Positions 22,514 to 29,990 of a stretch of DNA of 32,725 nucleotides are shown one piece after another; within the stretch, counting starts at the first letter, position 1; every line of letters begins with the position of its first letter. The DNA is from Candidatus Pacearchaeota archaeon (lineage in GTDB: Archaea; Nanobdellota; Nanobdellia; Pacearchaeales; GW2011-AR1). The notes below the pieces were generated by a model. It was given only the letters and a program-made list of their open reading frames with translations. It ran no database searches and was not told the origin of the DNA. Both the position numbers and the translations under genes were made by a program. The stretch is from contig JAGLYK010000009.1 in the NCBI GenBank assembly GCA_023132255.1, forward strand, positions 1-32,725, read 5' to 3'.

Positions 22514-23265
22514 TTTTTAGCCAATATCATAAACCTACCTGTTTCAAATTTTAATTTACCTTTTTTTTCTAATTTAACTTGTAATTTCTTTAGATATTTA
22601 ATATGTGTTTTAACACTAAATCCATTTACTATCCAAGGAATAGCTTTTAGATAATATACTATTGCACCAACATCTTTGAAAATCCTCTTCCCTGCCCATT
22701 TTTTACTTTTAATAATTTTAAAACCTTCTTTTGAAAGTTGTTTACTATACTTCCTTAATGTTATATCACTAAATTTCCTTTTTGCTTTGAATTCTTTAAC
22801 AAGATCTTGCGAATCTTCCGCCCCAGTAACTTGTTGTGTAAAGAATACTCCTCCATTTTTTAAAATTCTATATAATTCTTTTGCATTCATAGCACCATGC
22901 CTATTTAACACAAGATCAAATTCTTCATTTTTGAAAGGAAGTTTGGAGCCTCTACATTCCACGACTTTTACACCTAAAGGATTAAGTTTTCTTCTTGCAA
23001 TAAGTATGTTGGGTTTATATCCTTCATATGCTACAGCTTTTTTTGGAAAAGGTTTAAGAGAGGAAAAGATTTCTCCACCCCCGGTTTCCATGTCTAAAAC
23101 AGATTTTGATTTTTTCATAAGTTTTTTAGCTATTTTTATATAGTCCCAAGGAGGTGTTTGTTCAATCATTCTTCCTTTGAGGTAAGAAAAATTCCATCCT
23201 TTAAAAACCGCTTTCTCATCTTTTTTCCAGTTTTCAATTTTAGAAATCACTTCACACTCCCCCAT
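22510..23265 (-). CDS. Class I SAM-dependent methyltransferase
   Basis: The 251-aa protein has motif I VLDMETGGGEIF, motif II VAYEGYKPNILIARRKL, post-motif LPFKNEEFDLVLNRHGAM and motif KNGGVFFTQQV. This is a Rossmann-fold methyltransferase with an N-terminal lead (GWNFSYLKGRMIEQTPPWDY). The substrate is unknown. Start is ambiguous: ATG at 23265 overlaps rbcL by 19 bp, while a GTG at 23250 gives MISKIENWKK and a tidy GTGA overlap with the rbcL stop. Confidence 0.8.
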   Translation of the reverse strand: MGECEVISKIENWKKDEKAVFKGWNFSYLKGRMIEQTPPWDYIKIAKKLMKKSKSVLDMETGGGEIFSSLKPFPKKAVAYEGYKPNILIARRKLNPLGVKVVECRGSKLPFKNEEFDLVLNRHGAMNAKELYRILKNGGVFFTQQVTGAEDSQDLVKEFKAKRKFSDITLRKYSKQLSKEGFKIIKSKKWAGKRIFKDVGAIVYYLKAIPWIVNGFSVKTHIKYLKKLQVKLEKKGKLKFETGRFMILAKK

Positions 23266-24512
23266 TGTTTTAAAGCCTCTTCAAGTTCAACATGTGTCTT
23301 TGCATATTCTTTCAAAGATTTTTTCTTTAAAACAGCATCAACTGCCTGACGCATTGCAATAGCTCCTGCTTCTGTTCCGAATTTATGCCCGTGAATTCCT
23401 CCACCTGCCTGAATCACTAAATCCTTCCCAAGATTCTTAATCAAAAATGGAATATGCCCCGGATGCAACCCTCCGGACGAAACACCTAAAACAGGTTTAA
23501 TGTTTTCCCATTTCTGTTCTAATCTTTTTTTAGTTGCTTTAACTTTTTTCATTTCAATATCTTCTTTAATTTCTTTAATTTCTTTAATCTTCCCTTCTAA
23601 CTTCCCAATTCCTGTTCCAATATGAATCTGGTCAACCCCAATCAGCCTCGCAAAATCTGCAATAACCATCATTGAAATTCCGTGCTCAGGATTCCTAGTA
23701 AAAGCAGCATGCATTGCCCGATGCGCATGAATCGCCATCTTGAAATTCGCCTCCCGCAAAGTCTGCAAAGCTGCCCAACCAGAAGTCAAAATATCAATCA
23801 TCACATACTTGCCCCCCTGCTTTTCAACCAACTGCGCACGTTTAATCATCTCTTTTGTTTCTGCAGTTACATTCACTAAATAAGCTTTTTTTTCACCTGT
23901 TTCTTTTTCAGCTTTGTCAGCCATCTCCAAAGTCTTGCTCAATCTTTTTTCAAAACTATTAAATTTCTGCGACGCCAAATTCTCGTCGTCCTTCACAATA
24001 TCACAACCTCCTTTCCAGGACTCATAAGCACTCTGCGCATGCTCCTCCTCATTCAACCCCAACTTCGGTTTTATAATTGTACCAACCAACGGCCTTGTTT
24101 TAATTTTCATCATTTTTCTAATACTCTCTATGCCGTATTTTGGTCCAGAAAAACTTTTCAAAATTGACTTGGGAAAACTCACATCTTCCAGCCGAATTGA
24201 CCTGACTGCTTTCATGCCCATTATATTTCCTGCTATCGACGACAAAATATTCGGAACATTATCTTTCTCAAACAAGTCCTGAGGATAAGCAATCTTCACC
24301 CAATTACCACGAATGGAAAAAACCTTTGCCTTTAATTTTTCAACATAATCTACTTTACCTCTCGCAACTTTTGTCCATGTTCCAACACTGCTCTCCAACG
24401 CAACAGTATTCGCTGCTTTTTCCAAAGAAATTTTATTTGGCATAATTTTAAACAAACAAATCAAATCATTCTTCGGCTTATATTTCAAATTTATAAATTC
24501 AAATTTTTTCAT
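23247..24512 (-). CDS. rbcL: RuBisCO large subunit, form III
   Basis: Carboxylates ribulose-1,5-bisphosphate; in archaea form III usually works in the AMP salvage route, not the Calvin cycle. The 421-aa protein keeps all active-site positions: E40 in ESSVGTW, N96 in AGNIMGM, K148/K150 in KPKLG, carbamylated K174 with D176/E177 in DIVKDDEN, H264 and R265 in HAHRAMH, H297, loop-6 K304 in GTGIGKLEG, S346 in SSGGLHPG and the GGG at 370-372. SGGLHPG is typical of form III. It is therefore a true RuBisCO, not a RuBisCO-like protein. AMP phosphorylase and R15P isomerase are not in the window. It overlaps both neighbours. Confidence 0.95.
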   Translation of the reverse strand: MKKFEFINLKYKPKNDLICLFKIMPNKISLEKAANTVALESSVGTWTKVARGKVDYVEKLKAKVFSIRGNWVKIAYPQDLFEKDNVPNILSSIAGNIMGMKAVRSIRLEDVSFPKSILKSFSGPKYGIESIRKMMKIKTRPLVGTIIKPKLGLNEEEHAQSAYESWKGGCDIVKDDENLASQKFNSFEKRLSKTLEMADKAEKETGEKKAYLVNVTAETKEMIKRAQLVEKQGGKYVMIDILTSGWAALQTLREANFKMAIHAHRAMHAAFTRNPEHGISMMVIADFARLIGVDQIHIGTGIGKLEGKIKEIKEIKEDIEMKKVKATKKRLEQKWENIKPVLGVSSGGLHPGHIPFLIKNLGKDLVIQAGGGIHGHKFGTEAGAIAMRQAVDAVLKKKSLKEYAKTHVELEEALKQWGSVK

Positions 24513-25138
24513 TTTTCCTTAAAAATTTCTTTTAAATTAAAGTGATTATAATCAAAAACCCCTTTTATTTTATTTCTGATGCATAAAAGAAGAGCAACAC
24601 CAATAAGTCCCATCACCCCAACTGCAACAAAAACTGAATTAAAACCAAATTGAGTAACTGCCAATCCCCCAATTGCAGCTGTAATTCCCATTCCTATGCC
24701 ATACGCAGTAGCATCTAAACCCCATTCAGTTGCTTCTTTTCCTTTGTCAATATGTCTTGTAAAAATCGCAGCCCAGCCAGATAAACTCATGCCCATTCCT
24801 ATTGCATAAATTGTTTGTAAAACATAAATGTGCCATGGAAGTTTAGAGAAAATATAACCAAAAGGCACCAACGCTGCAATCAAAAGTCCAATTACAAGGA
24901 AAAAATAATCATCTTTGTCGCCCTTATGATTATCAAGGAACATCCCAATTGGAACTCTTAAAACAGATTTTAATATCCAATAAATAGACGACGCTATACC
25001 TGCGACAATAATAGTTCCGCCCTGAATATTATCCATAATAAAAATCGCAAAAATTGGCGTGATTAAACCCCATCCAGAAAAAAATACTAAGTCACTTAAG
25101 ATTAAGTATTTGACAATTTTATTAATTTTTAAATTCAT
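24509..25138 (-). CDS. Half-size MFS transporter (six helices)
   Basis: The 209-aa protein matches one six-helix half of a major facilitator: TM1 with SDLVFFSGWGLITPIFAIF, the loop-2/3 motif RVPIGMFLDNHKGDKDDYF (variant of G-X-L-D-R), and IYAIGMGMSLSGWAAIFTRH in TM4. It ends after TM6 with DYNHFNLKEIFKEK and an ATGA overlap into rbcL, so no second half follows. Full MFS proteins have 12 helices and about 400 residues. It may dimerise or be a decayed gene kept in frame. The substrate is unknown. Confidence 0.8.
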   Translation of the reverse strand: MNLKINKIVKYLILSDLVFFSGWGLITPIFAIFIMDNIQGGTIIVAGIASSIYWILKSVLRVPIGMFLDNHKGDKDDYFFLVIGLLIAALVPFGYIFSKLPWHIYVLQTIYAIGMGMSLSGWAAIFTRHIDKGKEATEWGLDATAYGIGMGITAAIGGLAVTQFGFNSVFVAVGVMGLIGVALLLCIRNKIKGVFDYNHFNLKEIFKEK

Positions 25139-25142
25139 TTTT

Positions 25143-25337
25143 TCACCATTTTTTATTCAAGTTTTTTTCTTTATCTTGAATTTTCAATCTTTGTTCAACA
25201 TTATAATAAAGCTCTCCATCTTTTCTATAAAGATTTTGATATATGCTTACAAGTTCTTTATTACTATCCATAAATTCTGCATCACCCTGTTTAATTAATT
25301 GTTCTATTTCATTTATTGTGAATTTAAGTTCAAACAT
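25143..25337 (-). CDS. Small unknown protein between cysS and MFS genes
   Basis: The 64-aa soluble, charged protein is MFELKFTINEIEQLIKQGDA.. and ends LKIQDKEKNLNKKW. Its ATG starts 1 nt after the cysS stop, and it ends 4 nt before the MFS gene, so it is part of the operon. Predicted mainly helical. No family recognised. Confidence 0.55.
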   Translation of the reverse strand: MFELKFTINEIEQLIKQGDAEFMDSNKELVSIYQNLYRKDGELYYNVEQRLKIQDKEKNLNKKW

Positions 25338-25338
25338 T

Positions 25339-26751
25339 TTACAATTTTTTTATTTTACTTCCTCCACCAACATCTTCAACACTAAAACCTAATTTCTTAA
25401 TTTTATTTCTTAATTCATCTGCTTTTTTAAAATCTCTTTTCTTCCGGGCATCTTCTCTTTCTTTGACTAATTTTTTAACATCATCTGGGATCTTAATTTT
25501 TTCCTTTTTCAACAAATCCAATCCAAAAACTTCATCCATCTTTTTTATTGTCTGAATTTTTCCAACTGCCTTTTCATCACGAACCAATTTCCACAAGACC
25601 TGTAAAGCCCGGGGGGTATTCAAATCATCATTAATCGCAGTTTCAAATTCTTTCAAATATTCTTTATTTGCCCCTTGTAAAAATTTTTTTCTAAAATTTT
25701 TCGGGGTACGCCTGTGGTGTTTTTTATCTTCTTTTAATTCTAAGATTATGTTTTTCAATCTTTGATAAGCATTTTTTGCAGAGCTTAACTTCTTCTCACT
25801 AAAAATTAATTTTTTCTTGTAATGTGTCAGCAAACACAAATATTTAAATTCAAGAGGCTTAAATCTTTTTCTTTCTAATTCAGAAAGTGTTAAAATATCT
25901 CCTGAACTTTTTGACATTTTGCCTTTTTCAAGAATAAGATGGTTTGAATGCAGCCAGTAATTTACCCAGGGTTTTTTCCCAGTTGCAGATTCTGATTGTG
26001 CAATTTCATTTGTATGATGAACAGGAATATGATCTATTCCTCCTGTGTGAATATCAAATTGTTCTCCTAATTCTTTTATAGACATGGCAGAACATTCTAT
26101 ATGCCAGCCAGGAAACCCAACTCCCCAGGGAGAATTCCATTCCTGCTGTCTCACTCCTGGCTTCTCAGAAAACTTCCAAAGAGCAAAATCTGTTTTATTT
26201 TTCTTCCCCCCAAATTTAATTCTTTTGGCTTTTTTCAATCCTTTAATATTCAAACGAGCAAGTTTTCCGTAATCTTTTAATTTAGAAGTATCAAAATAAA
26301 TCCCGTCAGAAGTTTTGTAAGTATAACCTTTTTCTTCAAGTTTTTTTACTAATTCAATTTGTTCCCCAATATATTCTGTTGCCCATGTCCATTTGTCAGG
26401 CATAGTAAAATTTAGTTTTGTTAAATCATTTTTAAAAGCATCAAAATAATGCCGCGAAATTTCTTTTGCAGTTTTTCTTTCTTTCTTTGCAGCCTTCTCA
26501 ATTTTGTCCTCTCCCTCATCAGCGTCAGAAGTCAAATGCCCGACATCAGTAACATTAATAATATGCTTCACATTATAATTATTAAATAAAAGAATTCTCT
26601 TAAGAATATCTTCAAAAACATATCTTCTTATATTTCCAATATGCTGATACCAATAAACTGTGGGACCGCAGCCATACATTCCAACAAAGTTTTTCCTAAT
26701 CGGTTTAAACAACTCTTTTTTCCTCGTTAATGTATTATATAATTTTAACAT
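25339..26751 (-). CDS. cysS: Cysteinyl-tRNA synthetase with inserted 18-residue repeat
   Basis: Charges tRNA-Cys. The 470-aa class I enzyme has zinc/active-site C28 in YGCGPTVY, the HIGH motif HIGNIRRYV, the GWHIECSAMS and HTGGIDHIPVHHTNE zinc blocks, and KMSKSSGD. A DALR-type helical domain (AINDDLNTPRAL) and a C-terminal ADELRNKIKKLGF tail follow. Residues 345-362 (HHRRTPKNFRKKFLQGAN) lie in the variable linker before the DALR helix and are encoded by the 53-bp repeat also present in cbf5. It heads the long minus-strand operon ending at 19577. Confidence 0.94.
   Translation of the reverse strand: MLKLYNTLTRKKELFKPIRKNFVGMYGCGPTVYWYQHIGNIRRYVFEDILKRILLFNNYNVKHIINVTDVGHLTSDADEGEDKIEKAAKKERKTAKEISRHYFDAFKNDLTKLNFTMPDKWTWATEYIGEQIELVKKLEEKGYTYKTSDGIYFDTSKLKDYGKLARLNIKGLKKAKRIKFGGKKNKTDFALWKFSEKPGVRQQEWNSPWGVGFPGWHIECSAMSIKELGEQFDIHTGGIDHIPVHHTNEIAQSESATGKKPWVNYWLHSNHLILEKGKMSKSSGDILTLSELERKRFKPLEFKYLCLLTHYKKKLIFSEKKLSSAKNAYQRLKNIILELKEDKKHHRRTPKNFRKKFLQGANKEYLKEFETAINDDLNTPRALQVLWKLVRDEKAVGKIQTIKKMDEVFGLDLLKKEKIKIPDDVKKLVKEREDARKKRDFKKADELRNKIKKLGFSVEDVGGGSKIKKL
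25667..25719 (-). repeat. Palindromic coding repeat, copy B (in cysS)
   Basis: A 53-bp element, 47/53 identical and ungapped to 14317-14369. The stem is AAAAATTTT-TTTCT-AAAATTTTT, flanked by CCCC and GGGG, then TACGCCTGTGGTG. It is in frame as HHRRTPKNFRKKFLQGA. The AT-richer stem keeps pairing because a C-G pair in copy A is T-A here. Confidence 0.85.
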
Positions 26752-26785
26752 AGTAAATATAAGAAAACCTAATTTAAAAATCTAA

Positions 26786-27340
26786 TCAACAAATTGCAGA
26801 ATTCAATGTCCCCACATGTTTGATGTCAATATAAGAAATATGCGTTTTCTTATTCAAACCATTGTCTTCCTCTATTTCTATCTTTAAATTTGTGTCAGAA
26901 ACTTCTTTTGGAATATCTAAAAGCAAAACAGTTACTGTTGTTTGTCCCGGGGAAACAGCCCCGTTCCAACCCTCATCTAAAATCCAATTTCTAACAGTAT
27001 TTGTCGGAACTCCTCTCAAGCTTTCTATATTTTTTATTCTTAATTTATAATCTGTTTGAGTATCAGTATTTATTATGCACACAATTTGCCTTCTTCCTCC
27101 GTCGCCTAATGTTATTTCATGACCTGATTCTCCCATGCATCTTACCCCATAATTATCAACCCCAAACAAACCCTTGACTTCATTTTTAACGCTTTCACTT
27201 ATTTCTTCAGTGAGAGTTATCCCGGAACACATAATAGTTCTGATAAGATACATCCCCATAACCAACACAACCATAAGGAGAGCTATAGTTACAATAGTTC
27301 CAATGCTCATCTCCATTGCACCTGTTTTTTTGTTAATCAT
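26786..27340 (-). CDS. Type IV pilin-like protein
   Basis: The 184-aa protein has a class III (prepilin) signal: a basic start (MINKKTGA) followed by MEMSIGTIVTIALLMVVLVMGMYLI, the KKGA..E-SIGTIV form common in archaeal pilins. The Glu after the cleavage region is present. A beta-rich soluble domain follows (GHEITLGDGGRRQIVCIINTD, QTTVTVLLLDIP) with three Cys. It is probably processed by an archaeal prepilin peptidase and assembled into a surface fibre. It ends with SAIC at the very C-terminus. It lies 1 nt after the DUF4190 gene. Confidence 0.75.
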   Translation of the reverse strand: MINKKTGAMEMSIGTIVTIALLMVVLVMGMYLIRTIMCSGITLTEEISESVKNEVKGLFGVDNYGVRCMGESGHEITLGDGGRRQIVCIINTDTQTDYKLRIKNIESLRGVPTNTVRNWILDEGWNGAVSPGQTTVTVLLLDIPKEVSDTNLKIEIEEDNGLNKKTHISYIDIKHVGTLNSAIC

Positions 27341-27341
27341 T

Positions 27342-27629
27342 TTATATGGCGGGGAAATTTTGAATTTGTTCTTGTATTATTGGAACAAGATATTTAATAA
27401 ATATTACCATAAACACAATTCCCAAGATTATTCCGACGATATTCACAATAATTCCTGCTTTTCCAATTTTAGTTGGATTATTTTTTTGCTGCATCCTTGA
27501 AAACACAAGCCCGACAATCCCAAGAAGAATCCCATTGTTCCCCATAAAAATAATACTTAATATACCTAGTGTAAGACCTATAATCCCAAAAGATTCATTA
27601 TTAAATTTTTTACTCACCTTCTTTTTCAT
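27342..27629 (-). CDS. DUF4190-type membrane protein
   Basis: The 95-aa protein has two to three hydrophobic stretches: FGIIGLTLGILSIIFMGNNGILLGIVGLVFSRMQQK, then GKAGIIVNIVGIILGIVFMVIFIKYLVPII. The GLVFS..Q....P...GKAG pattern is typical of DUF4190 proteins. Function unknown. It is co-transcribed with the pilin gene. Confidence 0.75.
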   Translation of the reverse strand: MKKKVSKKFNNESFGIIGLTLGILSIIFMGNNGILLGIVGLVFSRMQQKNNPTKIGKAGIIVNIVGIILGIVFMVIFIKYLVPIIQEQIQNFPAI

Positions 27630-27669
27630 AATTAAACTAATAATTTTGATTTTATAAATGTTTTTGAAA

Positions 27670-27741
27670 TGGGACGGGTGGGAATCGGACCCACGACACC
27701 ATGATCTTCAGTCATGTGCTCTCCCACTGAGCTACCGTCCC
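27670..27741 (-). tRNA. tRNA-Phe (GAA)
   Basis: A complete 72-nt cloverleaf. The acceptor stem is GGGACGG/CCGTCCC with discriminator A, and the D arm is GCTC-AGTGGGA-GAGC. The anticodon stem-loop is CATGA-CTGAAGA-TCATG with anticodon GAA, and the T arm is GTGGG-TCCGATT-CCCAC. It has no intron, and CCA is not encoded. A TATA-like TTTAAAAAAC lies about 25-30 bp upstream (near 27770). The T-loop reads TCCGATT; position 54 is T, the site TrmY would act on after pseudouridylation. Confidence 0.95.
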
Positions 27742-27820
27742 TTAAGAAAGAATATAGTTATAGTTTTTTAAATGTTTAGAATTAATTATTAATAATTTTT
27801 TGCTTACCAGAACATCAAAG

Positions 27821-28083
27821 TTATTTTTTATTTAGAAAATTAATTGCTTCAGATACTCTCCGATCAATTCTCTCTTCATCACCAAGTAATTTTTCAATCC
27901 TGCTAGGATCTTGTTTCAATTCTGACACTCTATTTCTAATCTCTTTAATGGAGCCATTATATTATACTGCTCTTTTACAAGTCCTGGAAGTCCATTAGAG
28001 GTGTATTGATGAGCAACATAGTTTCCAAACATTAAAATCATTCCCGCAATTTCTTCAATTTGTTTAGGAGTATATTTTTCCAT
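27821..28083 (-). pseudogene. Small gene broken by a 5-bp tandem duplication
   Basis: From the ATG at 28083 the frame reads MEKYTPKQIEEIAGMILMFG then NYVAHQYTSNGLPGLVKEQYN. It shifts at a TTATA-TTATA tandem repeat (27957-27966) and stops early. Deleting one 5-bp copy joins it to GSIKEIRNRVSELKQDPSR then IEKLLGDEERIDRRVSEAINFLNKK and a stop at 27821. The restored protein has about 86 residues, is helical, and both halves look like real coding sequence. The gene is absent from the ORF track because of the shift. No family is recognised. A recent pseudogene or a slippage-controlled gene are both possible. Confidence 0.75.
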
Positions 28084-28269
28084 AATTCTTTATTACTCGT
28101 GGTTATTTAATTATTTTACTATTTGAATATATACTTTAATTTTTTAAATCCCCCCCACAAAATACTAATTGAATAATTGTCTGCACGCGATTTTCGTTGA
28201 GTGGTGAAAAGAAATCGCTTCATCGCAAAAGAAGGGAAGGAGTGTGAGAGGAAACCGCTTAGGTTTCCT
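28084..28269 (-). other. Non-coding gap with stem-loops after rnpB
   Basis: Directly after the RNase P RNA 3' end (minus strand), GGAAACC-TAAGC-GGTTTCC (28252-28270 region) forms a hairpin followed by pyrimidine-rich sequence, a probable 3' processing or termination signal. Further on, GCGATTT/AAATCGC (about 28187-28218) forms a second stem. A run of seven C lies near 28151. No ORF. Confidence 0.4.
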
Positions 28270-28617
28270 TCAAAGTTGGGAATAGGCCAGATTCTGTAGT
28301 TCGCTGAGGCCTCCTTCTTCGGAGGTCATGCCCCTATAAAAGGGGCCAGACCGAACTTGTTAACATTCAACTATGCGTCTTTAAGACTTGCACTGACCGA
28401 GATGCTCGTTTCATCAAATCTCTCGCTTCGCAGTTCCACACAAGTTTCATAACTCAACGAGAGCTGTGGCGTTTCTGTAACAGAGCTTTGCCTCACAGCA
28501 ACCAGGATTTCCCTGACAGTCTTTATAGTGTCCGGACCTTCCTCAGAACTTAGAAATCATATCCTGACTTCTTGATAATCTAATATCAAAGTCCCGAAGT
28601 TAACTACCTAACTTACA
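28270..28617 (-). ncRNA. rnpB: RNase P RNA
   Basis: The catalytic RNA that trims tRNA 5' ends. Conserved blocks on the minus strand are CR-I GAGGAAGGTCCGGAC (28529-28545), the central TTACAGAAACG (about 28470-28480) and CR-V ACAGAATCTGGCCTATT (about 28280-28296). P4 can form with the bulged U between AGG/CCT and CCGG/CTGG. The 5' end near AAGTTAGG can pair with CCCAACTT at the 3' end as P1. A TATA-like CTTTTAAAC (about 28637-28645) sits about 25 bp ahead of the proposed 5' end. Ends are approximate to several bases. Confidence 0.88.
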
Positions 28618-28636
28618 AAAATATTTAGAAGAAAGG

Positions 28637-28668
28637 GTTTAAAAGTTTTTGCTTTTGCAAAAACTTTT
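28637..28668 (-). promoter_or_regulatory. Promoter of rnpB overlapped by a perfect 12-bp inverted repeat
   Basis: AAAAGTTTTTGC (28641-28652) and GCAAAAACTTTT (28657-28668) form a perfect 12-bp inverted repeat with a TTTT spacer. Its left arm overlaps the rnpB TATA region. It also lies just downstream of the 28698 gene, so it could be that gene's terminator, a regulator site, or both. Confidence 0.45.
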
Positions 28669-28697
28669 GCTGAAAAATAAATTAAAAAATTTAAATC

Positions 28698-28889
28698 CTA
28701 TTTCTTTCTATGATTAATTATCGCACCAATTGCTACAATAACCAAAATTGCAGGGAACCAAGGGAAACTAAAACTTGTTCCTAACCAACCCATATCATTC
28801 ATAAACCACACACCAGCAAGAACCAAGACAACCCACCAAAAAGTTGGAAATCCTTCGCTCCAATTACAGCGCACTTCTTTTTTTGCCAT
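28698..28889 (-). CDS. Small two-helix membrane protein
   Basis: The protein is 63 aa from the ATG at 28889, selected by GGTGA 7 nt upstream; the ORF-track ATG at 28901 precedes that site. It reads MAKKEVRCNWSEGFPTFWWV.. with two helices (WWVVLVLAGVWFMNDMGWLG and FPWFPAILVIVAIGAIINH). This recalls the short two-helix domain found in LiaI/LiaF-like bacterial envelope proteins, but identity is not established. It lies upstream of rnpB. Confidence 0.6.
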   Translation of the reverse strand: MAKKEVRCNWSEGFPTFWWVVLVLAGVWFMNDMGWLGTSFSFPWFPAILVIVAIGAIINHRKK

Positions 28890-28979
28890 GTTTGTCACCA
28901 TTTTAATTAAAAATAATAGTGTTAAAGTTTTTTTAAATGTTTCTGAAAAATTTAAAAACCAATTTTTCTTTTTGTTTTC

Positions 28980-29537
28980 ATGAACAAAAAATTAGTAATC
29001 TTTATAACTATCGCAATTTTAATAATTGCATCTTGGATGATATTTAAAATGGATAATTCAACAAAAATAAAACTTGAAACAAATTATGGAGATATCGTAA
29101 TTAATCTTTACAGCGATATGCCTCTAACAACAGGCAATTTCAAAAAATTAGTTGAAGAAGGTTTTTACAACGGAATTTTATTTCACAGAGTAATAGATAG
29201 TTTTATGATTCAAGGCGGAGACCCTTTAACAAAAGACCCAACTAAAAAAGCACTTTGGGGAACAGGAAGCTCAGAAAACATTCAGGATGAATTTACCCAT
29301 GCTGGCGGAAACAAAAATAATCAATACACAATCTCAATGGCAAATTCAGGACCAAACACAGGCTCAAGCCAGTTTTTCATAAACTTAAACAATAATAATT
29401 TTCTTGATACAAAACACCCTTCTTTTGGAAAAGTTATTGAAGGCATGGATGTCGTTGATAAAATTGCAAAAGTTCAGACAGACGCAAATGACTGCCCTTT
29501 GCAGGAAGTTAAAATAATCAAAGCAAGTATTTTATAA
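28980..29537 (+). CDS. Membrane-anchored cyclophilin-type peptidyl-prolyl isomerase
   Basis: Speeds proline isomerisation in proteins. The 185-aa protein has an N-terminal membrane anchor or signal (LVIFITIAILIIASWMIF), then a complete cyclophilin domain: IKLETNYGDIVINLY, FHRVIDSFMIQGGDP with the catalytic Arg (FHR), ANSGPNTGSSQFFINL and FGKVIEGMDVVDKI. It lies outside the membrane and could fold the disulfide-rich surface proteins of this genome. TATA-like TTTAAAAACC is about 25 bp ahead of the ATG. Confidence 0.93.
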   Translation: MNKKLVIFITIAILIIASWMIFKMDNSTKIKLETNYGDIVINLYSDMPLTTGNFKKLVEEGFYNGILFHRVIDSFMIQGGDPLTKDPTKKALWGTGSSENIQDEFTHAGGNKNNQYTISMANSGPNTGSSQFFINLNNNNFLDTKHPSFGKVIEGMDVVDKIAKVQTDANDCPLQEVKIIKASIL

Positions 29538-29554
29538 ATTAATTAAATTAAAAA

Positions 29555-29692
29555 ATGAAAAACCCAAAAGTTGTAATTTTTTCTTTAATTGCCTTAGGAT
29601 TTCTCGCTCTAACTTTTTTAGTTGACTGGCTCTTTATTATTCCAGCAGTAATTCTGCTTTATCTAAATCAGAGAGAGTTGATGAAAAAATAA
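29555..29692 (+). CDS. 45-residue two-helix membrane protein (missed by the ORF track)
   Basis: The frame reads MKNPKVVIFSLIALGFLALT then FLVDWLFIIPAVILLYLNQR and ELMKK. Two hydrophobic helices with a basic tail fit a small membrane protein. It starts 17 nt after the cyclophilin stop and ends exactly one base before the convergent 29693 gene. Too short for the ORF-track cutoff. No family recognised. Confidence 0.5.
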   Translation: MKNPKVVIFSLIALGFLALTFLVDWLFIIPAVILLYLNQRELMKK

Positions 29693-29893
29693 TTATTTCA
29701 AATAAACTCTGTAGATAGGTCTTGCAGCAAATATCACAAAAGCCGCAAAAAAATACCACGGATTCACAGAGTGCACCCAGTTCATTGCTGCTGGCCAGAT
29801 TGTTATAACAAACAAAACAAAAGCTACTACAGACCACTTGGTCAACGCAATATCCCCTCCATCCATTTTCTTAACTTTCTTATCAAAAAACAT
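29693..29893 (-). CDS. Small two-helix membrane protein with strong Shine-Dalgarno site
   Basis: The 66-aa protein is MFFDKKVKKMDGGDIALTKW.. with two helices (SVVAFVLFVITIWPAAMNWV and NPWYFFAAFVIFAARPIYRVYL). GGAGGTG lies 5-6 nt ahead of the ATG, one of the best ribosome-binding sites in the window, which confirms the start. The ORF at 29637-29837 on the same strand is a shadow. Function unknown. Confidence 0.65.
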   Translation of the reverse strand: MFFDKKVKKMDGGDIALTKWSVVAFVLFVITIWPAAMNWVHSVNPWYFFAAFVIFAARPIYRVYLK

Positions 29894-29990
29894 TTTCCAC
29901 CTCCTTCAGAAAACAAGAAAAAAGATTATATAAATCTTTCAAAAAAAAAATAAAACAAAAAATTAAAAAAAATAAACCATCTATCTTAAC

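Noticed and set aside
22676-23143. 155-aa plus-strand ORF opposite the methyltransferase
   Set aside because: It is the antisense shadow of a gene with clear SAM-binding motifs; low-complexity Phe/Ser-rich product without a promoter.
23247-24512. RuBisCO-like protein (form IV) instead of RuBisCO
   Set aside because: All catalytic residues, including the carbamylated Lys and loop-6 Lys, are present.
29637-29837. 66-aa minus-strand ORF
   Set aside because: Overlaps the 29693 gene, which has a strong Shine-Dalgarno site, in another frame; Cys/Phe-rich shadow.
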